Shown here one piece after another: positions 15,641 through 22,088 of a DNA stretch of 22,544 nt. The translations under genes and the position numbers were made by a program. The stretch comes from Lachnospiraceae bacterium UBA7481 (lineage in GTDB: Bacteria; Bacillota; Clostridia; Lachnospirales; Lachnospiraceae), in contig DLOP01000082.1 of NCBI GenBank assembly GCA_002478505.1, positions 362-22,905 of the forward strand, in the 5' to 3' direction. How positions within the stretch are numbered: position 1 is the first letter of the stretch; each line of letters begins with the position of its first letter. The notes beneath the pieces were generated by a model. It saw nothing but the letters and a program-made list of their open reading frames with translations, was not told the origin of the DNA and did not search any database.

Positions 15641-15665
15641 CAACAGAACAAATGTTCGATATAAT
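15637..15665 (+). promoter_or_regulatory. SOS-type promoter with LexA box
   Basis: TTGACA (15637-15642), a 17-base spacer and TATAAT (15660-15665) form a consensus promoter. GAACAAATGTTC (15646-15657) fills the spacer and matches the Gram-positive LexA box GAAC-N4-GTTC exactly in its arms. LexA would block RNA polymerase directly, so damage-inducible expression of the next gene is predicted. Confidence 0.75.
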
Positions 15666-15763
15666 TTAAATATCGCTACATTAGGACTGCCAGAACAAAG
15701 ATATAATATTCGGCAGACATAATTCCCTTTGGCCGGATGTGTATCGTAGGAGGCGGTGTTTCA

Positions 15764-15991
15764 ATGACATTCGAGAACAACTCTCATGCATACATAGTCG
15801 AGAATGGACGAAATGTCCGAGAAGTGGTTATTGTTCGAAGAAGTGGAGATTTTTATTTAGTCAGGTTTGCAGACCGGGGAGGTGGCATTCGGCTCCGGGA
15901 GGGAAGAATCTTTGCAACCCAAGAAGCTGCGGAAGAGACTCTGCCCAAGGCGAAGAAGGTGTATCGTTCCCCATACGATTATTGGCATTAA
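15764..15991 (+). CDS. Small SOS-controlled hypothetical protein
   Basis: This 75-residue protein starts at the ATG with AGGAGG (15748-15753) 10 bases upstream. An earlier ATG at 15737 has no site and reads through the ribosome binding site. The sequence is mostly short strands: HAYIVENGRNVREVVIVRR, FYLVRFAD, IRLREGRIFAT. This suggests a small SH3-like or KOW-like barrel, followed by a helix and a YDYWH end. I do not recognise the family. The promoter carries a LexA box, so it should be made during DNA damage. On a prophage this could mean an early induction signal, an anti-repressor-like role or a repair function; none is shown by the sequence. Confidence 0.6.
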   Translation: MTFENNSHAYIVENGRNVREVVIVRRSGDFYLVRFADRGGGIRLREGRIFATQEAAEETLPKAKKVYRSPYDYWH

Positions 15992-16003
15992 AACTTTTTT
16001 TCA

Positions 16004-16040
16004 AAAGGGGGTTGACAGGAAGAACCCCCTTTGATATATT
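16004..16040 (+). promoter_or_regulatory. Promoter within an inverted repeat, upstream of XRE-ImmA pair
   Basis: The inverted repeat AAAGGGGGTT (16004-16013) / AACCCCCTTT (16023-16032) overlaps a promoter with TTGACA (16012-16017), a 17-base spacer and TATATT (16035-16040). The repeat could be an operator, or an RNA hairpin ending the previous transcript, although no T-run follows it. Confidence 0.55.
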
Positions 16041-16045
16041 ATTAT

Positions 16046-16074
16046 GTGTCAACTGTTAGGTTGACGGTTGACAC
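16046..16074. promoter_or_regulatory. Operator A: GTCAAC-N6-GTTGAC with outer GTTGACAC arm
   Basis: GTCAAC (16048-16053) and GTTGAC (16060-16065) form a palindrome, and a further GTTGACAC (16067-16074) pairs with GTGTCAAC (16046-16053). It sits at the expected start point of the promoter just upstream. The same motif recurs at 17479. Confidence 0.65.
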
Positions 16075-16235
16075 GACAGCAGTTGTGCCAGTGTAGCTTA
16101 CCAGATTAATAATAATTAAAACGGACGCACATTGAAAAAGTAAAGTGTAAAAGTAAAACAAAGAAAAACTAAGAAAATTAAAAAACTGAGAAAACTACGA
16201 AAAATTAAAAAAACTATGAGAAAGTGCGGTTGAGT
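16075..16235 (+). other. A-rich 5' leader with four AAACT-type repeats
   Basis: This is a long untranslated leader before the XRE gene. AAACT followed by a purine-rich GA-type stretch occurs at 16166, 16183, 16192 and 16211. The strand has very few C residues. It contains no recognisable riboswitch fold, and no strong ribosome binding site for the downstream gene is apparent. It may be an unstructured standby or translation-control region. Confidence 0.35.
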
Positions 16236-16628
16236 ATGATGAGTGAAAATGAAAAGGTAAGTTTCGGAAAGTATATTGAAGCATTAAGAAAAGAAAAACA
16301 GAAATCACTACGAGAAACAGCAAAAGCAATTGAAGTATCTCCACAATTTTATAGTGAAGTGGAGAAGGGCAGAAGAAGTGCCTTTACAACCGAAAGGCTA
16401 GAGAGGCTCGCAGCTTTTCTTGCCTTGGATGAAACCCAGACTTATACACTTTATGATATAGCGGCTGCAGCGAGGACAGCTAACGATGTCCTCATTCCAC
16501 AGGATTGCGTTGACTATGTATCAACCAATGCCTATGTTGTGGAAGCATTAAGACTATCAAAAGAGACAGGAGCGGGTGAGGCAGAATGGCAGGTTCTTCT
16601 TGACGAATTAAGAGCGCGAAAGGGGTAA
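16236..16628 (+). CDS. XRE-family regulator paired with ImmA-like peptidase
   Basis: This is a protein of about 130 residues. A helix-turn-helix lies near the N-terminus (FGKYIEALRKEKQKSLRETA, then VSPQFYSEVEKGRR), and a C-terminal helical part includes DVLIPQDCVDYVSTNAYVVEAL. The start is uncertain: GTG at 16224, ATG at 16236 and ATG at 16239 are all in frame with weak ribosome binding sites. It is followed after 10 bases by an ImmA/IrrE-type peptidase. In ICEBs1 and many phages such pairs are a repressor and the protease that inactivates it. Operators of one type flank the pair, which fits autoregulation by this protein. Confidence 0.8.
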   Translation: MMSENEKVSFGKYIEALRKEKQKSLRETAKAIEVSPQFYSEVEKGRRSAFTTERLERLAAFLALDETQTYTLYDIAAAARTANDVLIPQDCVDYVSTNAYVVEALRLSKETGAGEAEWQVLLDELRARKG

Positions 16629-16638
16629 TTGATAGCCT

Positions 16639-17433
16639 ATGTATGAACCAGAGTTTAGATACCAGCAGAATGGAGTGCCAATCCTATCACACAAAGAAAT
16701 TGATTATCATGCAGAAAACTTCATAAAAGACTTTGATGCAGATATCCTTAAACACCCGAGGGCGGTTGATATTGAGAAGTTCGTGGAGTTCTATTTGGGA
16801 CTCACCCCGGAATATAACAACCTATCCCATTGCGGACTTATCCTCGGAAGGATGGTTTTTAATGACACCGATAAAATCCCCATATATGATGCGGAAAAGC
16901 ATAGAGCCGAATACATATCGGCAAGCAGGGGAACGGTCATCATTGACAACACCCTTATGGAAGATGAGCATCGCTTTCGGTCAACTATGGGGCATGAAGC
17001 CGGACATTGGATTTATCAGCAGTCATATTTTTATGTTGATCCGTATCAGCTTTCACTTTTCGATATGACGGACAAGTATGCTACAGCTTGCCGAAAGTCA
17101 GATATAGAAGGTGGGGACGGTTCAAGAAAAACTTTATCGACAGACCATGACTGGCTTGAGCATCAGGCAAAATATTTTAGTGCTGCCATATTGATGCCGA
17201 GGGAAGCTATGAGGGTTGTGTGTGGCAATGAATCTATGCGGAGTAGACTTACAGCAGAAGCTCCGGGCTTTGAGGAGATTTTCCTTGCAAACCATGTTGC
17301 TGAAGTGTTCAATGTATCGGTGGAATCTGCGAGGATCAGAATTAAGCAGTTGGAGTATGACTTCAAACCTGTCGAGCATCAGAATCCTACAATATTTACA
17401 ATCGGGTATCCAGAGCGGGTATTTTCACTTTAG
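16639..17433 (+). CDS. ImmA/IrrE-family zinc metallopeptidase
   Basis: This 264-residue protein contains the zinc site HEAGH (H119, E120, H123) in MGHEAGHWIYQQ. A downstream stretch WLEHQAKYFSAAILMPREA supplies the probable third ligand and the conserved MP of the family. The C-terminal part (HVAEVFNVSVESARIRIKQL) is the helix pair usual in this family. Known relatives cleave an XRE repressor to induce a mobile element. The obvious substrate is the regulator encoded just upstream, although the repressor at 7043-7393 is also possible. A strong terminator follows, closing a two-gene transcript. Confidence 0.85.
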   Translation: MYEPEFRYQQNGVPILSHKEIDYHAENFIKDFDADILKHPRAVDIEKFVEFYLGLTPEYNNLSHCGLILGRMVFNDTDKIPIYDAEKHRAEYISASRGTVIIDNTLMEDEHRFRSTMGHEAGHWIYQQSYFYVDPYQLSLFDMTDKYATACRKSDIEGGDGSRKTLSTDHDWLEHQAKYFSAAILMPREAMRVVCGNESMRSRLTAEAPGFEEIFLANHVAEVFNVSVESARIRIKQLEYDFKPVEHQNPTIFTIGYPERVFSL

Positions 17434-17437
17434 AGAA

Positions 17438-17467
17438 AAGCACCTCGGAATATGAGGTGCTTAAAAA
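17438..17467 (+). terminator. Terminator after the ImmA-like gene
   Basis: AAGCACCTC (17438-17446) and GAGGTGCTT (17454-17462) form a perfect 9-pair stem with a 7-base loop. The downstream run is A-rich on this strand, so the hairpin may also terminate transcription from the right. Confidence 0.65.
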
Positions 17468-17478
17468 ATCCTCGAAGT

Positions 17479-17496
17479 GTCAACCGACAAGTTGAC
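17479..17496. promoter_or_regulatory. Operator B: second GTCAAC-N6-GTTGAC site
   Basis: GTCAAC (17479-17484), a 6-base spacer and GTTGAC (17491-17496). It has the same arms and spacing as operator A, 1.4 kb upstream. It lies just after the terminator, so it marks the right end of the XRE-ImmA module. Confidence 0.6.
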
Positions 17497-17525
17497 GAAT
17501 ATATTCACAAAATTTGAAACAATAT

Positions 17526-17541
17526 GGACTAAAATTAGTCC
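17526..17541. promoter_or_regulatory. Operator O3: GGACTAAAATTAGTCC
   Basis: This is a near-perfect palindrome with the same GGACTA / TAGTCC arms and spacing as O1, 10 kb away in the divergent switch. It lies upstream of the next XRE gene and its promoter, and is probably bound by the same regulator. Confidence 0.6.
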
Positions 17542-17550
17542 TACCTATAA

Positions 17551-17653
17551 AAAGTGGTGGAAAGTGGAGAATATTCAAAATAATGGTGTAAAATGGAGTA
17601 GGGTGGCAAAAAGTAACATATACGGTGGTGCAGAGTGGTGCAAAGTGGAAAAT
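17551..17653 (+). repeat. GTGG-rich direct-repeat cluster upstream of an XRE promoter
   Basis: AAAGTGGTGGAAAGTGGAG (17551-17569) recurs in diverged form at 17582-17600 and 17632-17650. The last copy contains two near-identical 10-base units, GTGGTGCAGA and GTGGTGCAAA, about one helical turn each. The cluster ends 20 bases before the -35 of the downstream promoter. It could be an activator site, an operator array or iterons. Confidence 0.55.
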
Positions 17654-17673
17654 AATCCATTTACAAAAATATA

Positions 17674-17701
17674 TTGACATATTTTCCAAATGATGTATAA
17701 T
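17674..17701 (+). promoter_or_regulatory. Promoter for the second XRE regulator
   Basis: TTGACA (17674-17679), a 16-base spacer and TATAAT (17696-17701). It lies 24 bases before the preferred ATG. An upstream in-frame ATG at 17690 is inside this promoter and is rejected as a start. Confidence 0.8.
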
Positions 17702-17725
17702 TATGGTAGACGAGGAGGTATTAAG

Positions 17726-18490
17726 ATGGATTTTGAAAGATCGAGATTGATGAATAATATATCTGTGCTGATTAAAGAAAAAGGATTGAAGGTCGGAGAA
17801 TTGGAAAACAAGGTAGGAATCAGCGCAGGATACATTTCAAAGATGACAAAAGCGGATAGTGAATCGATGCCCGGTATTGATCTCATATACAAACTGGCAC
17901 AGGAATTGGAGGTCAGCGTGGAAGCATTGGTTTGCGGAGATTTTAATAAGTCAAACGACAATCTGCTGTTCCTGATTAGATTTTTACATTCATTGGAGGA
18001 GGATGTTAATCTCCATAGACATGAGTGGGAGTCATTTGAGACATATGGAGCATTGCAAAAAGAATATGCTTTCCCGGATTTGCCGATGATGACAAGGACA
18101 CTTGAAGTAAATCTGCAGCAGAAGGAGTCGGCATTTCAGTTTGTGTCAGCTTTTAAGAAAGATGCAAACCTAACAGTTACAAAGGATAATTTCTGTGGCT
18201 TTGTTCCAGAGTTGGGTACGGTCTTATTATTTAAGCTGGACAACCATCTGCCAGAGGGACGAAAGACTGAATTTGAAATGTATGTGATTGAAGATAGAGG
18301 GGGCGGAGACGAACCGATTACACCGATGTGTTCTTCGCTTGACAGCGATGGAGAGGTTAGCCCGTATATTACAGATTTGTATAATTGCTTGCTGAAGCAT
18401 TCCAAAGACATCAAGGTGTCGGAGGAGACCAGAACCCTTATCAATCGTTATTTGAGTAACCGTGAACCGTCAGAACTTCCGTTTAATTAA
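17726..18490 (+). CDS. XRE-family regulator with large C-terminal domain
   Basis: This 254-residue protein starts at the ATG with GAGGAGGT (17712-17719) 6 bases upstream. A helix-turn-helix lies at about residues 8-70 (MNNISVLIKEKGLKVGELEN, then GISAGYISKM, and ELEVSVEALVCGDF). The C-terminal 180 residues form a distinct domain of mixed strands and helices (VTKDNFCGFVPELGTVLLFK, then EFEMYVIEDRGGG), which I do not recognise. It has no LexA-type peptidase signature. The region upstream holds O3 and the GTGG repeats. It is likely to control the phage early genes to its right, acting as repressor or activator. Confidence 0.75.
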   Translation: MDFERSRLMNNISVLIKEKGLKVGELENKVGISAGYISKMTKADSESMPGIDLIYKLAQELEVSVEALVCGDFNKSNDNLLFLIRFLHSLEEDVNLHRHEWESFETYGALQKEYAFPDLPMMTRTLEVNLQQKESAFQFVSAFKKDANLTVTKDNFCGFVPELGTVLLFKLDNHLPEGRKTEFEMYVIEDRGGGDEPITPMCSSLDSDGEVSPYITDLYNCLLKHSKDIKVSEETRTLINRYLSNREPSELPFN

Positions 18491-18504
18491 GGGGGGTGCT
18501 TTAC

Positions 18505-18726
18505 ATGGAAGTAAGTAGACCAGTGTTTAAGAAAATTGTAAGCCGTGCTACCAAGAAGAAGCAGTTGGAATGCCCGGTGTGCGGTTTTCAGAGATTGATT
18601 GATGCTGATGAAAATAATATGTCAGAACTCATTGCAGAGGAATCAATGCCGGAGGGTTGGCATCCCGATTATTTTCAGAAGTGTCCGAATTGTAAAAAAC
18701 AGATAGGGATAAGAAAGGTAAGTTAG
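18505..18726 (+). CDS. Small zinc-ribbon protein
   Basis: This 73-residue protein has two CxxC knuckles, CPVC (23-26) and CPNC (60-63), which should bind one zinc. A basic N-terminal helix (FKKIVSRATKKKQ) and an acidic loop between the knuckles complete it. The ATG at 18505 has a GGGGGG-rich site 8 bases upstream; a GTG at 18496 overlaps that site. It lies 14 bases after the XRE gene and is probably co-transcribed. Such proteins usually bind nucleic acid or another protein. The exact role is not recognisable. Confidence 0.65.
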   Translation: MEVSRPVFKKIVSRATKKKQLECPVCGFQRLIDADENNMSELIAEESMPEGWHPDYFQKCPNCKKQIGIRKVS

Positions 18727-18766
18727 TAAATACCTGTACAGAGCGCGATGCGAAATAATGACATAC

Positions 18767-18813
18767 GAGCCTGACAAGTAGCTTAGTAAAGTTATTTGTC
18801 AGGCTCTTTTTTT
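18767..18813 (+). terminator. Intrinsic terminator after the zinc-ribbon gene
   Basis: GAGCCTGACAA (18767-18777) pairs with TTGTCAGGCTC (18796-18806) across a loop of about 18 bases, followed directly by a run of seven T. It closes the XRE/zinc-ribbon transcript. Confidence 0.85.
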
Positions 18814-19235
18814 ATTCATTTTTCCGCATAAATCATTTGAAAATTTCAGCGGAATTGGATATTAAATATTATCCCGCATTTCCATTTTTTGCACGGGATG
18901 CAGAGATGAGCTGTTGTGCTGAAGGGACTGTATGGGATATTGTTGATTATTTTGAATCAGGAATCCCAGTTGCTTTATGGCTGTGAAGGTGCAGTTTTCG
19001 GGGGTTTTGGCTATGCCGGGATTTGTATGGGTGTATGAACTCATTATGAAGAAGTTTTATGGATGGCGGACTTCAACCTTATATATGGGTAGATTCGTTG
19101 GATAGGCACAAAACAGCGGCTTATTTAATAGGTGCAAAAATTTTTTTGAAGAAATTTCTAAAGGTGCAAAAGCCTTGCACTTTTAACAAATAATCTTGGC
19201 TCACAAGGCAAGAGAAAGGAAGGAGGTGAGCAAGC
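18814..19235 (+). other. Intergenic region without a convincing gene
   Basis: About 420 bases between the terminator and the next HTH gene. A 42-codon frame (18977-19105) encodes a hydrophobic, aromatic peptide containing AMPGFVWVYELI. It lacks a good ribosome binding site, so I do not call it a gene, though a small membrane peptide is possible. The right part carries AGGTGCAAAA repeats. No tRNA or phage origin is recognisable. Confidence 0.4.
19104..19184 (+). repeat. AGGTGCAAAA repeats and inverted repeat upstream of the early operon
   Basis: AGGCACAAAA (19104-19113), AGGTGCAAAA (19130-19139) and AGGTGCAAAA (19162-19171) are direct repeats. The last one is the left arm of an inverted repeat with TTGCACTTTT (19175-19184). 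They lie 50-130 bases before the early HTH gene and are probably its operators or another regulator's. Confidence 0.5.
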
Positions 19236-19565
19236 GTGACGAAGAATATGACTCCGAGTGAGAGACGGGATGCAATCATTGATGCCCTTTGCAAAAGGCG
19301 TCAGGACACCATCGCTAATCTGGCACACGAGTTCGGTGTTTCGGTTCGAACCATAAAGTACGACATCGAAGAACTCACGCTTGCTCACCCGATTGAAACA
19401 ATCCGTGGAAGGTACGGCGGAGGGGTAAAGATTGCTGATGGTTATTATGCCGGACGCAAGTACCTGAAGCCGAGCCAGAAGGAATTGCTGATAAAGCTCT
19501 CTGACGAATTGTCAGGTGACGACTTGGCGGTTATGAAGAGTATCCTCCGTGATTTTGCGTTGTAG
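19236..19565 (+). CDS. HTH-domain (DeoR/HTH_11-like) regulator, first gene of the early module
   Basis: This 109-residue protein starts at GTG, with a strong AAGGAGGTG 7 bases upstream. Its N-terminal half is a winged helix of the DeoR/WYL-regulator type: ERRDAIIDALCKRRQDTIAN, then FGVSVRTIKYDIEEL. The C-terminal part (LKPSQKELLIKLSDELSGDDLAVMKSILRDF) is a short helical tail in place of a WYL or sugar-binding domain. It leads the run of phage replication genes and is probably their regulator. It may bind the AGGTGCAAAA repeats upstream. Confidence 0.75.
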   Translation: MTKNMTPSERRDAIIDALCKRRQDTIANLAHEFGVSVRTIKYDIEELTLAHPIETIRGRYGGGVKIADGYYAGRKYLKPSQKELLIKLSDELSGDDLAVMKSILRDFAL

Positions 19566-19625
19566 GAACATTTGACGAGAAGCTACGGCCATGTGAGCCG
19601 AATTGAGAAAGGAATGTGATTTTTT

Positions 19626-20024
19626 ATGAAAAAAGTATTCATCTGCTCCCCGTTCAGGGGAAACATCGAGGAAAATACCAAACGGGCGAAGCATTATGCT
19701 TCCATCGCAGTCGGATCAGACGAAATCCCGATTGCACCACATCTCTATTTCCCAAACTTCCTCGATGAAAACGATCCCAACCAGAGGATGAAAGGAATAG
19801 AAATGGGACTCGAACTCATGGACTTGTGCGATGAGGTATGGGTTTTTGGCTTTGAGATTACCGAGGGCATGAAATTCGAGCTGGACCATGCAAAAGAAAA
19901 GAAAAAGCCTGTCAGACTTTATGACGGCAGCTTCAACCGTGTGAACATCCGCACTCTGGATGTGGATGACAGGGTAACCCACGAATACCGCAGGACGGTT
20001 AAGGGTTTGAGACTGATGAGATAG
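19626..20024 (+). CDS. DUF4406/DUF7768-like Rossmann-fold protein
   Basis: This is a 132-residue protein. It opens with KKVFICSPFRGNIEENTKRA, continues with IPIAPHLYFPNFLDENDP and MGLELMDLCDEVWVFG, and ends with TEGMKFELDHAKEKKKPV. This is the pattern of the nucleoside 2-deoxyribosyltransferase-like DUF4406/DUF7768 group common in phages. The SEGM/TEGM glutamate is the residue matching the catalytic one in deoxyribosyltransferases. A role in nucleotide metabolism or base modification is possible but unproven. AGAAAGGA lies about 13 bases before the ATG. It belongs to the early replication run. Confidence 0.75.
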   Translation: MKKVFICSPFRGNIEENTKRAKHYASIAVGSDEIPIAPHLYFPNFLDENDPNQRMKGIEMGLELMDLCDEVWVFGFEITEGMKFELDHAKEKKKPVRLYDGSFNRVNIRTLDVDDRVTHEYRRTVKGLRLMR

Positions 20025-20041
20025 GAAAGGAGAACGGAACT

Positions 20042-20362
20042 ATGAGTAAAGCGATTATGCAGATTGCAAACGGATATGAGATGGTTGCTGCCGGACTCCG
20101 TGCCTTGGCAGAGGACGGTTCGGAAGCACCCGAAAAGAAGGCGGAGGCTGCTCCGAAGGCTGCAAAGCAGGAGAAAGCACCTAAAGAGGAAACTTCGGAA
20201 GCTGTGTCGGTGGAGACTGTCCGTGCTGTCATGGCGGAGAAGTCCAGAGCCGGAAAGACACAGGAAGTCAGGGCTCTTTTAAAGGAATTCGGTGCTGACA
20301 AGCTCTCGGCAATCCCGGAAGAGAAACTCGCTGACCTTCTGAAGAAGACGGAGGTTCTCTGA
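20042..20362 (+). CDS. Small phage protein with Ala/Lys/Glu-rich linker
   Basis: This is a 106-residue protein. A short N-terminal helix (MSKAIMQIANGYEMVAAGLR) is followed by a low-complexity linker rich in A, E, K and P (about 29-58). A C-terminal helical domain follows (VRAVMAEKSRAGKTQEVRAL, then GADKLSAIPEEKLADLL). In Firmicute prophages the gene before a DUF2800 protein is often of this type and is sometimes mislabelled as an rRNA-biogenesis protein. The stop overlaps the DUF2800 start (TGATG), so the two are coupled. The C-terminal helix pair resembles a helical DNA- or protein-binding module. The function is unknown. Confidence 0.7.
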   Translation: MSKAIMQIANGYEMVAAGLRALAEDGSEAPEKKAEAAPKAAKQEKAPKEETSEAVSVETVRAVMAEKSRAGKTQEVRALLKEFGADKLSAIPEEKLADLLKKTEVL

Positions 20363-21489
20363 TGGGCGCCCATGCGAGGTTTTCTCCATCGTCCGGCAAA
20401 CGGTATTTGAGCTGCCCTCCATCCTTAAGGTTGGAGGAGCAGTTCGAGGACGAACAATCCCCATACGCAGCAGAGGGGAGTGCCGGACACGCAATGGCAG
20501 AATACCTTATCAACAAACATCTGAAGAAACGGGTAAAACGCCCGGTTTCGGATTATTACTCTGACGAGCTGATGGAAGCCATAGACGATTATGCCGCTTA
20601 CTGCATCGACCAGATTGAACAGGCACGGGCTGTATGCGAAGCCCCGTTCATATCGGCGGAGCAGAGAGTCAGTCTGGAAGAACACATCGAGGGGTGCTTC
20701 GGAACAGCGGATATGGTCATCGCTACGAATGAGAAGCTGCACATCATTGATTTGAAGTTAGGCAAGGGCGTGATGGTGGATGCCGAGGAAAACACGCAGC
20801 TTATGATTTACGGTCAGGGAATGCTCGATATGCTTTCGATGCTTTATGACATTCAGACCGTAGAGCTTACCATCGTACAGCCGAGACTCGAGCATTTCTC
20901 CACTTGGGAGATCTCCGCAGAGGAACTTCGGAAGTGGACGGAGGAAGTCTTGGAGCCGGGAGCGAAGCTGGCACTTGCCGGAGAGGGCGAATATAAAGCC
21001 GGGGATCATTGCAGATTCTGTAAGGCAAGGTTCAAATGCCGTGCGAGGGCGGAGGAATATCTGAAGCTGGCACAGATGGAATTTGCAGAGCCACCGCTTA
21101 TGTCGGATGACGAGATTGCGGAGGTTCTTACAAAGGCGGATGCCCTGAAGCGTTGGGCGGAGGAGATATACACCTACGCACAGAACGAAGCTGTCACGAA
21201 CCATAAGGAGTGGCCCGGTTTCAAACTGGTGCTTGGACGCTCCAACCGTAAGTATACGGATGAGGAGGATGTGGCGAAGGCAGCAAAGGATGCCGGATAC
21301 ACGGACATCTATAAACAGAGCCTTATCGGTATTACCGAAATGGAGAAGCTGATGGGCAAAAAGAAATTTAATGAAATCCTTGGAGCCTATGTGTATAAGC
21401 CGGACGGCAAGGTCACATTGGTGCCGGATTCAGATAAAAGAGAAGCAGTACAAATATCAACCGCAGAAGCGGATTTCAAGGAGGATTAA
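20362..21489 (+). CDS. DUF2800 Cas4/RecB-like nuclease with probable iron-sulfur cluster
   Basis: This 375-residue protein shows the RecB/Cas4 nuclease pattern: AEGSAGHAMAE (H43), FGTADMVI (D117), HIIDLKLGKG (D130, K132), then the QLMIY helix (Q146, Y150). C18 together with C217, C220 and C226 (CRFCKARFKC) forms the four-cysteine arrangement that holds an Fe-S cluster in Cas4 and AddB. The family (DUF2800) is typical of Firmicute phages, beside the ssDNA-binding protein and DNA polymerase. Likely role: end resection or recombination-linked processing during phage replication. All catalytic residues are present, so activity is expected. Confidence 0.88.
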   Translation: MGAHARFSPSSGKRYLSCPPSLRLEEQFEDEQSPYAAEGSAGHAMAEYLINKHLKKRVKRPVSDYYSDELMEAIDDYAAYCIDQIEQARAVCEAPFISAEQRVSLEEHIEGCFGTADMVIATNEKLHIIDLKLGKGVMVDAEENTQLMIYGQGMLDMLSMLYDIQTVELTIVQPRLEHFSTWEISAEELRKWTEEVLEPGAKLALAGEGEYKAGDHCRFCKARFKCRARAEEYLKLAQMEFAEPPLMSDDEIAEVLTKADALKRWAEEIYTYAQNEAVTNHKEWPGFKLVLGRSNRKYTDEEDVAKAAKDAGYTDIYKQSLIGITEMEKLMGKKKFNEILGAYVYKPDGKVTLVPDSDKREAVQISTAEADFKED

Positions 21490-21492
21490 ACC

Positions 21493-22035
21493 ATGAAGAC
21501 AGAAAACAACACTAAGGTCATCGTACCTTGCAGACTCAGCTACGCACACATTTTCGAGCCGGATTCGGTCAACGGATCAGAGCCGAAGTATTCGGTTTCC
21601 TGCATCATCGACAAGAATGACACCGAGACCATCGCCAAGATTAAGAAGGCGGTGGAGATTGCCAAGGAAGAGGGCAAAGGCAAGTGGGGCGGCAAGATTC
21701 CCGCTAATCTGAAGACTCCCCTTCGTGACGGCGATGTTGACAGACCTGACGATGAAGCCTACGCAGGGAGCTATTTCCTGAATGCAAATTCGAGACAGGC
21801 TCCGCAGGTCGTGGATAACAAGGTACAGCCGATCCTCGACCAGAGTGAAGTGTATTCCGGCTGCTACGGCAGAGTGTCCGTGACATTTTATGCCTACAAT
21901 TCCAATGGAAACAAGGGTGTGGCGGCAGGACTCGGCAATGTCCAGAAGCTGAAGGACGGAGAACCGTTAGGCTCCAGAGTGAACGCTGCGGATGAGTTCG
22001 ATGCAGTCGATGGCGAGGATGATTTCCTCTCATAA
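21493..22035 (+). CDS. DUF2815 / Enc34-like single-stranded DNA-binding protein
   Basis: This is a 180-residue protein. The N-terminus TKVIVPCRLSYAHIFEP, then PKYSVSCIIDKND, the central PLRDGDVDRPDDEAYAGSYFLNA, and YSGCYGRVSVTFYAYN are the conserved blocks of DUF2815. The family is also named after the ssDNA-binding protein of phage Enc34, with an OB fold. The tail is acidic (EFDAVDGEDDFLS), as in other phage and bacterial SSBs where it recruits replication partners. AAGGAGG from the end of the DUF2800 gene serves as the ribosome binding site. Confidence 0.88.
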   Translation: MKTENNTKVIVPCRLSYAHIFEPDSVNGSEPKYSVSCIIDKNDTETIAKIKKAVEIAKEEGKGKWGGKIPANLKTPLRDGDVDRPDDEAYAGSYFLNANSRQAPQVVDNKVQPILDQSEVYSGCYGRVSVTFYAYNSNGNKGVAAGLGNVQKLKDGEPLGSRVNAADEFDAVDGEDDFLS

Positions 22036-22044
22036 GAATTACAA

Positions 22045-22070
22045 AGGGGGCGGTGGCAGCACCGTCCCTT
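22045..22070 (+). other. Intergenic hairpin before the polymerase gene
   Basis: AGGGGGCGGTG and CACCGTCCCT pair around a GCAG tetraloop, including G-U pairs, just before the AAGGAGG of the polymerase gene. No T-run follows, so it is more likely an mRNA-processing, stability or attenuation element than a terminator. Confidence 0.4.
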
Positions 22071-22088
22071 ACATAAGGAGGTTTTCAG

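Noticed and set aside
17551..17653. CRISPR array interpretation of the GTGG repeats
   Set aside because: The repeats are short, diverged and unevenly spaced, with no spacer-like unique segments and no cas genes nearby.
17690..17725. Longer version of the second XRE regulator
   Set aside because: The upstream ATG lies within the promoter, and GAGGAGGT positions the ATG at 17726.
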